Below are positions 7,822 through 15,318 of a stretch of 21,182 bases of DNA, in pieces. Position numbers and translations under genes: made by a program. Every line of letters begins with the position of its first letter. Position 1 is the first letter of the stretch. Source of the stretch: CAZTKP01 sp964614215 (GTDB lineage Bacteria; UBP6; UBA1177); contig CAZTKP010000033.1 in the NCBI GenBank assembly GCA_964614215.1, positions 1 to 21,182 on the forward strand, written 5' to 3'. The notes under the pieces were generated by a model that did not search any database, was not told the DNA's origin, and saw only the letters and a program-made list of their open reading frames with translations.

Positions 7822-9267
7822 TTATTGACAGTAACTCTTCATAAGTTCAACGGTAAAATCCCAGATCTTTTCAATACTAGGAACATACATCTTCTCGTCC
7901 GGACTATGCGGATTCTTGATGGTCGGACCGTATGATATCATGTCCATACCTTCGTTCTTTGAACCTATTATTCCACACTCAAGACCTGCGTGAATAACTT
8001 CCACGACAGGTTTTTTTCCGTACATCTTTTCATAGATGGAAACACACTTTTTCAGCACTTCACTATCCATGTTGGGTTCCCATCCCGGATATCCGTTACC
8101 GCTTACAGCCTCTGCATCTGCTACGCGGGCGGATTTCTCAACTTTACTGGTGATCCAGTCAAGCTTACTTGCCACCGAACTTCTCTGACTTGAAAGTATC
8201 TTTACTGATTCATTCTCAAATCTGACCGTTGCGAAATTATTAGACGTCTCTACAAGCCCGTCGATGTCTGTACTCATTGAAGCCACTCCGTGAGGTATCG
8301 CTATCATCATGTCTATGAGCTTCATACTGTCTGGAACAGACAGCATCATATCATTAAAAGGCGTGTTACCTCTAAAAGTGATCTCCAGACCCGCCTCATT
8401 TTTTGCATTCTCAGATTTGATCTTTGCGGTGATATCTTCAACTTTTCTAACAACTTCATCCCTGTGTGCGCTCTTTATGCTTATAACCGCTTCGGCATCA
8501 CGCGGTATAGCGTTGTGAGCACTTCCGCCTTTAATATAACCGATCTTCACAGGTGTTATTTTCGAGATAGTTTCAAGAACTCTGGCAAGAATTATATTGG
8601 CGTTTGCCTTGGGAAGAGCAATATCAACACCACTGTGACCACCTGAAAGACCTGCGACCTTAAGAGTCATAACTTCCCTGTCGTCTGAAAAAGGTTTCCA
8701 TAATGGATCGTAAGTTATCGTCGTATCTCTTCCGCCAGCACATCCCACAGTGAAGATTCCTTCGTCTTCGCTATCGAGGTTAAGGAGTATTTTCCCCTTC
8801 ACCCATCCTTTCTGAAGTGCATTGGCACCTGTAAGACCTGTTTCCTCATCAACAGTAAAAAGCAGTTCAAGAGGCGGATGGACTATGCTCTTATCCTTTG
8901 CCGCAACAAGTGAAATTGCAATGGCGATACCGTTATCAGCTCCGAGAGTTGTTCCGTCTGCCTTCATCCAGTCACCAACCATCACATGCTTTATAGGATC
9001 TTTTGAAAAATCATGTTCTGATGATGGAACTTTTTCGCAGACCATATCCATATGTCCCTGAAGCACAAGTGTGGGCTTATCTTCATGTCCCTCTGTTGCA
9101 GGAACCTCAATAAGAACGTTCATTGCTTCATCGGTCTTAACATTGAAGCCGTTCTTCTTTCCCCAGTCGACCAGCCACCTGCTTATTTTCTCTTCATTTT
9201 TGCTCTGTCTGGGGACTTTGTTTATCTCTTCAAAAACATCAAGGATCTCTTTTACTTTCTCGTTCAT
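7822..9267 (-). CDS. pepD: Aminoacyl-histidine dipeptidase (peptidase D, M20C)
   Basis: Cytosolic zinc dipeptidase that cleaves Xaa-His and other unspecific dipeptides. The 481 aa are close to E. coli PepD (485). Expected M20 features are present: H72 in QGHMD with D74, bridging D111 in GADNG, catalytic E141 and metal ligand E142 in DEETG, D165 in NLDSEDEG, and H454 in NPHSPDEK. The middle part (about 190-370, starting near GLSGGHSG) is the inserted lid/dimerisation domain. The ATG at 9267 is chosen over an upstream alternative at 9300 because GGAG lies 7 bases before it and the family begins here. There is no signal peptide. It heads a five-gene run whose other members are envelope proteins, an unusual partnership for a housekeeping peptidase. 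Confidence 0.93.
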   Translation of the reverse strand: MNEKVKEILDVFEEINKVPRQSKNEEKISRWLVDWGKKNGFNVKTDEAMNVLIEVPATEGHEDKPTLVLQGHMDMVCEKVPSSEHDFSKDPIKHVMVGDWMKADGTTLGADNGIAIAISLVAAKDKSIVHPPLELLFTVDEETGLTGANALQKGWVKGKILLNLDSEDEGIFTVGCAGGRDTTITYDPLWKPFSDDREVMTLKVAGLSGGHSGVDIALPKANANIILARVLETISKITPVKIGYIKGGSAHNAIPRDAEAVISIKSAHRDEVVRKVEDITAKIKSENAKNEAGLEITFRGNTPFNDMMLSVPDSMKLIDMMIAIPHGVASMSTDIDGLVETSNNFATVRFENESVKILSSQRSSVASKLDWITSKVEKSARVADAEAVSGNGYPGWEPNMDSEVLKKCVSIYEKMYGKKPVVEVIHAGLECGIIGSKNEGMDMISYGPTIKNPHSPDEKMYVPSIEKIWDFTVELMKSYCQ

Positions 9268-9307
9268 TTTTTTCTCCGATCGGCAGTTTCTCAAAAGCAT
9301 ACAGATG

Positions 9308-9335
9308 AGATTAACAAATTAAATAAAAAAATCAA
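9308..9335 (-). promoter_or_regulatory. Weak promoter candidate for pepD and the downstream operon
   Basis: On the minus strand TTGATT (9335-9330), a 16-bp spacer ending TGT, then TAATCT (9313-9308). The -10 is poor, but this is the best-placed candidate in the gap and would give a leader of about 33 nt. Confidence 0.25.
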
Positions 9336-9399
9336 TTAGAAGTACCCTCTTAATACTTAAACACTGAATACCCCCGTCAGAAAAGCCCTTAGTGCTACG

Positions 9400-9445
9400 T
9401 GTAAAGAAAATTTACAACTTTTATCGCCTTCAGCTGATTTGTAAA
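9400..9445. repeat. Cluster of three TGTAAA half-sites, possible regulator-binding site
   Basis: TGTAAA at 9400-9405 and TTTACA at 9411-9416 form a 6-bp inverted repeat with a 5-bp spacer. TTTACAA (9411-9417) also pairs with TTGTAAA (9439-9445) as a 7-bp inverted repeat with 21 bp between. The cluster is about 80-125 bp upstream of the start predicted from the sigma-54 promoter, the usual position for enhancer-binding activators. The surrounding DNA is AT-rich, so part of this could be chance. Confidence 0.4.
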
Positions 9446-9497
9446 AATTTTTTATAACAACCATCCAGAACATGCCCAGTGTTTTCAGCAACTTAGC

Positions 9498-9516
9498 ACG
9501 GCACGATTTTTGCTTT
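9498..9516 (+). promoter_or_regulatory. Sigma-54 (RpoN) -24/-12 promoter of the aminotransferase gene
   Basis: CGGCACG-ATTT-TTGCT matches the sigma-54 consensus TGGCACG-N4-TTGCW at all but one base. The invariant GG (9500-9501) and GC (9512-9513) have exactly 10 bp between them. The start of transcription is predicted near 9525, about 28 nt before the ATG. It is in the correct orientation in the only long intergenic gap. Such promoters need an ATP-driven enhancer-binding protein; none is encoded in this window. Confidence 0.75.
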
Positions 9517-9552
9517 AACAGTAAAGTTATTTGTTAGCTTCGGGAAGCAGAA

Positions 9553-10677
9553 ATGAAAGACCTTGCATACTTAAATCCAACAGGCTCTTTAACGAGCGAT
9601 TTTCTTACAGATATTGAACCCTATGCTACAATTTCAAGCAGAGACAAGATACATGCTGATACAAGAAAAGATCTTCCTCCTCTAAAGCTTGACTGGAATG
9701 AATCCACACTTCCACCATCTAAAAAAGTAAAGAAAGCCTTAAGCGAGGCACTTGAGAAGGATATGAACCTTCTCAACTGGTATCCGGAGCTTTACAGTAA
9801 AAAGCTCAGAGGGGATCTTGGGCAATACTGCGGCAGAGATCCTGAAGAGATCCTTGTAACTAACGGCAGTGACGATGCTCTGGAGCTTATCTGTAAGGTT
9901 TTTCTTGATCCGGGCGATCATGTTGTGGTCCCCTATCCGACATACACTCACTTTATCACTTATGTCCAGTCAAGAGGAGCTGTTCTTAAAAAAGTGGAGA
10001 CTCCGGATCCTTTCAAACCGGACATTACATCTGTACTCAGCAATGTTACTCCGATGACCAAGCTCATCTATCTTGTGAATCCTAATAACCCGACAGGCGT
10101 TCTGCTCACCAGAAAACAGATATCCACCGTCTGCACTATTGCAAGTCACTGTATCGTTGTTGTCGATGAAGCATACTTTGAGTTCGCAGGAGAATCTATA
10201 ATAGATCTTATCGATGATCACCCTAACCTTATTGTCACAAGGACTTTCTCGAAAGCCTGGGCACTTGCCGGACTGAGGGTCGGATACCTTTCAACGAACA
10301 TCGGGCTCATTGAACAGCTTAAAAAGGTCATAAATCCTAAAAGCGTCAGCGTTCTTGCTCAGGTAGCCGCTTCTGCAGCACTTGCAGACAGACAGTACAT
10401 GGAAAATTATGTTAAGGAAGTTAAGGCAAGTAAGATCATACTTCTTGATTTTCTTAGAGAACATAATCTCAACGTTTACGACAGTACCGCTAACTACATA
10501 ATGGTTCAGCATCCGAAACTTCATCTCCTTCTTGAGGAAATGGAAAAAGAGAACATTTATGTAAGGGATAGAAGTACTTTTAAGAATCTTCCAGGCTTTT
10601 TCAGGATCACTATAGGCGATCATGAGCAGACTTCAGAACTTATCAGAAGACTGGAAAGGGTCATTAACAGAATCTGA
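9553..10677 (+). CDS. HisC-like PLP-dependent aminotransferase (fold type I)
   Basis: Cytosolic aminotransferase of the histidinol-phosphate aminotransferase type, 374 aa. Seen in sequence: NWYPE (75-79), TNGSDDALELI (103-113) for the cofactor phosphate, NPNNPTG (176-182), VVVDEAYFEF with PLP-contacting D205 and Y208, the Schiff-base K234 in TFSKAWALAGLRVGY, and GFFRITIG near the end for carboxylate binding. The N-terminal 25 residues are a short extension relative to typical HisC (about 355 aa) and include IEPY. No other histidine gene is nearby, and the apparent sigma-54 promoter suggests conditional expression. A role in another pathway (aromatic or specialised amino-acid transamination, or a sugar- or phosphonate-linked amine) is therefore possible. 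The Shine-Dalgarno is weak (GGGAAG) and lies inside a small GCTTC/GAAGC inverted repeat. Confidence 0.85.
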   Translation: MKDLAYLNPTGSLTSDFLTDIEPYATISSRDKIHADTRKDLPPLKLDWNESTLPPSKKVKKALSEALEKDMNLLNWYPELYSKKLRGDLGQYCGRDPEEILVTNGSDDALELICKVFLDPGDHVVVPYPTYTHFITYVQSRGAVLKKVETPDPFKPDITSVLSNVTPMTKLIYLVNPNNPTGVLLTRKQISTVCTIASHCIVVVDEAYFEFAGESIIDLIDDHPNLIVTRTFSKAWALAGLRVGYLSTNIGLIEQLKKVINPKSVSVLAQVAASAALADRQYMENYVKEVKASKIILLDFLREHNLNVYDSTANYIMVQHPKLHLLLEEMEKENIYVRDRSTFKNLPGFFRITIGDHEQTSELIRRLERVINRI

Positions 10678-10692
10678 TTTTCTTTATTTTTT

Positions 10693-10720
10693 TTCACATT
10701 GCAGGAATAATTGCTACATT
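10693..10720 (+). promoter_or_regulatory. Possible extended -10 promoter of the sigma factor gene
   Basis: TTCACA (10693-10698), a 16-bp spacer ending in TGC, then TACATT (10715-10720). The TGC directly before the -10 box makes an extended -10. The leader would be about 44 nt. Motif match only. Confidence 0.35.
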
Positions 10721-10770
10721 CTGTTTGTTGATTGTATGTTTTGACTGTTTTGTCAGGTGAGAACGGAAAA

Positions 10771-11313
10771 ATGAAGGAACTGATCGAGAACAATCTCGAC
10801 AAAATTTTCAGCTACTCTCTTTTTATTACCGGTGACAGGGAGAAAGCGCTTGATCTTATGCAGGATACTATTGTTACTGTTCTAACTAAAAAACATCTGT
10901 ACAACGAAGAGTCTCATTTCAGATCATGGATATTCCGCATTCTCAAGAACAACTATATTAACAAGGTTAGAAAAGAGAACCTGAGGAAAGAGATCAACTT
11001 TTCCGATGCTGCTCCTGAAAGTAATGACGAACCGATCTTTCTTCCTAAAGACAGAAACGGAGATTACCTGTCTGATCCTTTACTGAAAAAAAGGATCTCC
11101 GATGTGATCTCATCACTCGCGCCTGAATACAGAGAGGTTATAGTGCTTGTAGAGATAGATCAGCTGTCTTATGAAGAAGCTAGCGAAGTTCTGGAAATAC
11201 CTGTCGGAACAGTTATGAGCCGTCTTTTCCGCGGGAGATCTCATTTGAGAAAACTGCTTAGGAAAGAGGCTGGAGAATTAAGGATCGTTACAAAAAAGGT
11301 AAAAAATGCTTAA
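10771..11313 (+). CDS. ECF-type RNA polymerase sigma factor
   Basis: Sigma-70 family factor of the extracytoplasmic-function group, 180 aa, with only regions 2 and 4. Region 2 is seen in GDREKALDLMQDTIVTVL and the HFRSWIFRILKNNYINKVRK stretch (about 45-70). Region 4 is seen in LAPEYREVIVLVEIDQLSYE followed by the helix-turn-helix EASEVLEIPVGTVMSRLFRG and the terminal basic helix. The ATG at 10771 is used, with AGGTGAG 9 bases upstream; a TTG at 10732 would add 13 residues that do not look like the family N-terminus. The gene overlaps the following anti-sigma gene by 8 bp, the classic arrangement in which the second protein holds the sigma factor inactive at the membrane. It may also be read through from the aminotransferase gene, 93 bp upstream. 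Its promoter targets are not known. Confidence 0.9.
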   Translation: MKELIENNLDKIFSYSLFITGDREKALDLMQDTIVTVLTKKHLYNEESHFRSWIFRILKNNYINKVRKENLRKEINFSDAAPESNDEPIFLPKDRNGDYLSDPLLKKRISDVISSLAPEYREVIVLVEIDQLSYEEASEVLEIPVGTVMSRLFRGRSHLRKLLRKEAGELRIVTKKVKNA

Positions 11314-12112
11314 TGAAAAATGTACACTGAATGAACTTTTCATTGAACAGTTCCTGGACAACGAACTCGATTACAGCGAAAGTTCACAGATCGCGGCTCA
11401 CATTAAGGAATGTGAAAGATGCAGAAAGATCTACAACGAACTCAAGCTGGTAAAAGATGTCATAGTAGATTTCGGGAAATCCCAAAGTCTTTCAGCGATC
11501 GAAAAAGAAGGCTTCAGAAACCTTCTGAACAAGCTCGATAAAAAACCCGGATTTACAGAATGGGTGGCAAGCATCTTTTCCGGCAAGAAATTCGTAGTTG
11601 CCGCGTCAACCTTTGTGATGGCATCGTTTGTCTTTATTTTCGCCTTTATGCTTTCAAGAACAGATCAACACAACAATTTTCTTATACACGAGATCATCAC
11701 CGCTCACTCTAATGATCTTCCTGACGAGTTCAATGAAAAAGACGAGTCAGACCTCGTCGTCGGAAAGAATTTCAAAATCAACAGAAAACTGGTCAAGGTT
11801 CTTCATAATTTTTCTCCGTCTGTAAGAGGCCGATTCACTTCCCTCGGGAATAACCGCGCCGCACAGATAAGGCTTGGAAAGAACAGCCAGTCATCTCTTT
11901 TCATGGCAGACAGGACCAACAGCAAACTGAAGGAACTTTTTAAGGACAGTAAATGCATATCCAGAAATGAAGTCTCCAAGTGTAACGCACACATCCGTCA
12001 TGAGAATGGTAAAGATATGGTTTTCTGGGAAAAGCCTGATAAGGATTATGTTCTTGTTTCAAACGATGATCATCTGAGATCAAAGATGGTCAATCTGATC
12101 TCGACCTATTAA
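11306..12112 (+). CDS. Membrane anti-sigma factor with zinc-finger (zf-HC2) domain
   Basis: Predicted partner of the overlapping ECF sigma factor, 268 aa. The cytoplasmic N-terminus carries the ZAS motif H32-x3-C36-x2-C39 inside a helical sigma-binding domain (about 7-60). One membrane helix follows (about 96-116, from FVVAAS to FAFML), then an extracytoplasmic part of about 150 residues. That outer part is basic in the middle (RGRFTSLGNNRAAQIRLG) and contains a Cys pair ten residues apart (KCISRNEVSKC), then DMVFWEKPDKDYVLVSNDD. The latter resembles the small C-terminal domain of some anti-sigma factors. The outer part is the likely sensing or protease-regulated region, and the Cys pair might respond to redox state, which is inference. 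The stop overlaps the convergent chemoreceptor gene by 4 bp. Confidence 0.85.
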   Translation: MLNEKCTLNELFIEQFLDNELDYSESSQIAAHIKECERCRKIYNELKLVKDVIVDFGKSQSLSAIEKEGFRNLLNKLDKKPGFTEWVASIFSGKKFVVAASTFVMASFVFIFAFMLSRTDQHNNFLIHEIITAHSNDLPDEFNEKDESDLVVGKNFKINRKLVKVLHNFSPSVRGRFTSLGNNRAAQIRLGKNSQSSLFMADRTNSKLKELFKDSKCISRNEVSKCNAHIRHENGKDMVFWEKPDKDYVLVSNDDHLRSKMVNLISTY

Positions 12113-15100
12113 CTTTCTTCCTGGATCTTGGCAACTTCTTTCTTAAGTTTACTGGTTTCACTGTTGAGCTTTATCGAGATCTGGTAAAGATTATCCACCA
12201 TGGTGGTGTTTTCCTGGGTTATCCTTCTGATATCACTGAGAGAATCATCGACATGGCCAACTTCGCCAACATGTTTCTCTATCGCAGACCTTATTTCGTT
12301 CATTCTGACACTTATTGATCTGAACTCTCCGATAAGCTCACTGATGAAATCTACAATATTGTTTACCGAGTTTCTGCCTGAAGAAACCCTCTTGACCGTC
12401 TCGCCTGTAAGCTTCTGGATCATATCAACAGCATCGGCAGTCTGCATAGACAGCTCCCTGACCGAGTCGGCAACTACAGCAAAACCTTTCCCGGCCTCAC
12501 CTGCCCTTGCCGCCTCAATAGCTGCATTTAACGACAGCAGATTCGTCTTGAAGGCTATTTCATCCACCACTTCAACGATATTGGCAACCTCTATCGTACT
12601 GTCCTCTATCCGCACCATTGCCTCGACAGCATCGTCAAGAACAGCTGTGGAGTTATCCGCCTTTGAAGATATGTTGTTTAAAGTGCTGTTCATGGTAAGC
12701 ACATCATCTCTGCTGCCTGAAAGTCTTGTCGTAACATCAGAAAGCGTTGATGATGCCGTATCTATCATTGCGTAGGTGGCATTAAATTTTTCTGCCGTTA
12801 TTCCCGTACTTCCTGAAATTGATTTTGAAATATCTCCAAGTGTCGCAGACAGCGTTTTGACATGGCCGATAATATCACGGAGATCCTTTGTTCTCGATTC
12901 GATGGTCTTATTAAGAACATCTTCTTTTGATCTGATCTCTGTCACTTTCCGTCTTATCCAGAAGACAAGCAGGACAAGAACAATAAGGATCACAAGGGTC
13001 TTGAACCACCATGTCTGCCAGAAATAAGGCTCCACGAAAAAGACTAGTTCGTCGCCTTCCCTATTCCAGAGATTATCATTGTTGGCCGCAATGACCTTAA
13101 ACTTGTATTCTCCTGGTTCCAGATTTGTGTAGAAAGTATAGCGCTGAGAACCTGCGACCTTCCACTTTTCATCGAAACCTTCGAGCTTGTATTTGAACTT
13201 CACCTGTTCAGGGAAAAGATAACTGAGACCAGTATATTCAAAATAAACTGTTGACGTTCCGGGTTCAAAAGAAAGGTCCTCACCATCTTTGAACTTAAAC
13301 TTTTTGTCATCAGCCGAGACAGAAACTATATGAACAGGCGGAACAACAGTGTTCAGCTTAATATTGGACGGATTAACGACCGCCGCGCCTTCAGCTGTCG
13401 GGATCCAGATCCTTCCGTCACGACTTTTCCAGATGTTAGGCTGTGTGCCGCCGTTACACTCCGGAGTAAGCAGTCCGTCCTTGTATCCGTAGTTTACAGG
13501 ATCGACTTTATCGATCTTCCCTTCAAGAAATGCTTCGAACTGTTCCTTTTTAATAAAGCGGATACCTTTGTTGGATGTGAGCCAGATGTTACCGTGGCTG
13601 TCCTCCATAACATCAAAGATAGTCCTGACATCTATACCGTTCTTTCTTGTTATTGGTATGGCACCATTATCTTTGCTATAAACAACAAGGCCGTTATCGG
13701 ACGTGAATATCATCCTCCTTCCTGAACCTCTATAAACTGAAAGGGTTGAAATATCTTCAAGATTTGTGAACTCCTTTACCAGCGAGCTGCCTTTTATCTT
13801 AAATGCGCCCCTCTTTGTCGCGATCCAGATAGATCCGTAATGATCTTCCATTATCGACGAAATATTAAAGTTCTCTGTTCCGGGGAACTGTTTGAAGTAT
13901 TCTCCATCTTTATAGGCAAGCCCCTTGGTCATGGTTCCTACCCAGAGTTTGCCTTTTGAGTCAATATATGTCGAAGAAATATTGTTTTCAGGGATGCCGT
14001 CCAGCTCGGTAAATAACGTTGTGTCGTTTCCATCTATTTTCAACAGTCCTTTTCCGTAGACTCCTGCCCACAAGATCCCGTTAACCTGCTGAAAAAGAGT
14101 CAGGATAGTATCATAACGGGTAAGATGATCGCCGAAAGTATACCTCTCAAGCTTATTGTCCTTAAGTTTGTAGAGAGCCCCTGCCCATGTGCCGAACCAC
14201 ATACCGCCGTCAGTACTTTCCGTAACAGGGAATACCACTTTTTCCTGCAGCCCGTTCTTCGCTCCGTAGGTGATGAACTTACCCTCTTTCAGTCTGTAGA
14301 GACCGTAACCTCTCGAGCCAAGCCACAAACTTCCTTCTCTGTCCTCAAAAATGTCAACAATATAGTTGTTAGGTATCCAGTTTGACTTTATATATATGTC
14401 ATCACAGATCCTGTAGAAACCGTCGTTGTAGGTTCCCACGTAGATACATCCCATACTGTCTGAAGATATTGCCGAGATAGCTTTTTCTGAAAAGACTTTA
14501 GGCATATAGTCCTTAACATTACCGGTATCAGGATTATAATCAATTATTCCATTAGAGGCTGTGCCTAAAAGCAGACTTTTTCCACTCTTCTGGAAGATAA
14601 CGTTCAGATCACTTTTCAAAGTGAGAATTTTTACAGCTCTGCCGTTTTCTATCTTCGAAAGAAAGTTCTTGGTGGCGACATAAACTACATCACTATCAGT
14701 TTTGTAGAGAGATTTCACATTGTTATGGGGAAGACCTCTTTTCGTATCGATGACATCTATCTTTCCTTCTCTGTCAATTGAGACAACACCTGATCCGGCA
14801 GTTCCCGCGAAAAAGAGTCCGCTACTTATCTGTACACCCGAAGCAACGATGTTGTCAGGCATTCCTGACTTTGTGTCGAAAACTTCATACTCCTCTGTCT
14901 GGTAGTTGAGTTTTACCAGGCCACCGCCATCTGTTCCAACCCAGATATGTGAAGTCGAGTTGTCTTCGATTATAAATCTGGAATTATGATTATCCAGATT
15001 GAGAGTAGAGTCATCGAACAACTTGAATTTAAGTCCGTCGAACCTGACGAATCCTTCTTCAGTCCCCATCCATAAGTAGCCATCCCTCGTCTGAGTTGTC

Positions 15101-15243
15101 ATAAGAACACTATTCTGAGGCAGTCCTGAAGCATTGTCCCATTGATCGATCATAAACTGATTTAGAGCAATATCCTTTGACAATCCGGAAAGTACCGACG
15201 TTACTGATAAGAGAAAAATAAGTAGAAAAAGCAGTCTCTTCAT
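12109..15243 (-). CDS. Chimeric chemoreceptor: Reg_prop double propeller, Y_Y_Y domain, TM, MCP signalling domain
   Basis: Membrane receptor of 1044 aa. A signal peptide (about 1-20) is followed by 14 propeller repeats (about 57-625) of the form LWxGTxxGxxxxxxG, for example LWMGTEEGFVRFDG, IWVGTDGGGLVKLN, LWLGSRGYGLYRLKEG and IWIPTAEGAAVV. Fourteen is the number needed for two seven-bladed propellers. A Y_Y_Y domain (about 664-742, with YKLEGFDEKWKVAG and LEPGEYKFKVIAAN) and one membrane helix (about 747-765) follow. The cytoplasmic part is a long coiled coil with the methyl-accepting chemotaxis hairpin tip at about 890-930 (AFKTNLLSLNAAIEAARAGE and GFAVVADSVREL). This periplasmic sensor normally sits on histidine kinases or hybrid two-component regulators in glycan sensing; here the output is a CheW/CheA-binding module. 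There is no HAMP domain and no C-terminal CheR pentapeptide. AGGTGAG lies 5 bases before the ATG. Confidence 0.9.
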   Translation of the reverse strand: MKRLLFLLIFLLSVTSVLSGLSKDIALNQFMIDQWDNASGLPQNSVLMTTQTRDGYLWMGTEEGFVRFDGLKFKLFDDSTLNLDNHNSRFIIEDNSTSHIWVGTDGGGLVKLNYQTEEYEVFDTKSGMPDNIVASGVQISSGLFFAGTAGSGVVSIDREGKIDVIDTKRGLPHNNVKSLYKTDSDVVYVATKNFLSKIENGRAVKILTLKSDLNVIFQKSGKSLLLGTASNGIIDYNPDTGNVKDYMPKVFSEKAISAISSDSMGCIYVGTYNDGFYRICDDIYIKSNWIPNNYIVDIFEDREGSLWLGSRGYGLYRLKEGKFITYGAKNGLQEKVVFPVTESTDGGMWFGTWAGALYKLKDNKLERYTFGDHLTRYDTILTLFQQVNGILWAGVYGKGLLKIDGNDTTLFTELDGIPENNISSTYIDSKGKLWVGTMTKGLAYKDGEYFKQFPGTENFNISSIMEDHYGSIWIATKRGAFKIKGSSLVKEFTNLEDISTLSVYRGSGRRMIFTSDNGLVVYSKDNGAIPITRKNGIDVRTIFDVMEDSHGNIWLTSNKGIRFIKKEQFEAFLEGKIDKVDPVNYGYKDGLLTPECNGGTQPNIWKSRDGRIWIPTAEGAAVVNPSNIKLNTVVPPVHIVSVSADDKKFKFKDGEDLSFEPGTSTVYFEYTGLSYLFPEQVKFKYKLEGFDEKWKVAGSQRYTFYTNLEPGEYKFKVIAANNDNLWNREGDELVFFVEPYFWQTWWFKTLVILIVLVLLVFWIRRKVTEIRSKEDVLNKTIESRTKDLRDIIGHVKTLSATLGDISKSISGSTGITAEKFNATYAMIDTASSTLSDVTTRLSGSRDDVLTMNSTLNNISSKADNSTAVLDDAVEAMVRIEDSTIEVANIVEVVDEIAFKTNLLSLNAAIEAARAGEAGKGFAVVADSVRELSMQTADAVDMIQKLTGETVKRVSSGRNSVNNIVDFISELIGEFRSISVRMNEIRSAIEKHVGEVGHVDDSLSDIRRITQENTTMVDNLYQISIKLNSETSKLKKEVAKIQEES

Positions 15244-15266
15244 AATATCTCACCTATAGTTACAGC

Positions 15267-15280
15267 AAATAATATTATTT
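15267..15280. repeat. 14-bp perfect AT palindrome upstream of the chemoreceptor gene
   Basis: AAATAATATTATTT is its own reverse complement and covers the predicted -10 box of the chemoreceptor promoter. It could be an operator, but an AT-only palindrome can arise by chance. Confidence 0.3.
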
Positions 15281-15300
15281 TAAAAAGAGTATTATCTCAA
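15272..15300 (-). promoter_or_regulatory. Probable promoter of the chemoreceptor gene
   Basis: On the minus strand TTGAGA (15300-15295, 5 of 6 matches), a 17-bp spacer, then TAATAT (15277-15272, 4 of 6). It gives a leader of about 22 nt with AGGTGAG. It allows transcription separate from the EamA transporter gene 75 bp upstream. Confidence 0.4.
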
Positions 15301-15318
15301 GTTATTTATGTATTTAGG

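Noticed and set aside
9361..9480. Possible riboswitch or small RNA in the large intergenic gap
   Set aside because: No recognisable riboswitch core, no long stem and no terminator; and it lies upstream of the predicted transcript start.
9553..10677. Naming the aminotransferase hisC outright
   Set aside because: No histidine operon context, and a sigma-54 promoter argues for a conditional role; many HisC-like enzymes have other substrates.
10678..10700. T-rich run after the aminotransferase stop as an intrinsic terminator
   Set aside because: The only stem before it is AGAA/TTCT, too weak and AT-only to support a terminator call.
12200..12775. 191-codon Ser/Ala-rich frame on the plus strand
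   Set aside because: A reversed image of the MCP coiled coil; composition bias explains the lack of stops.
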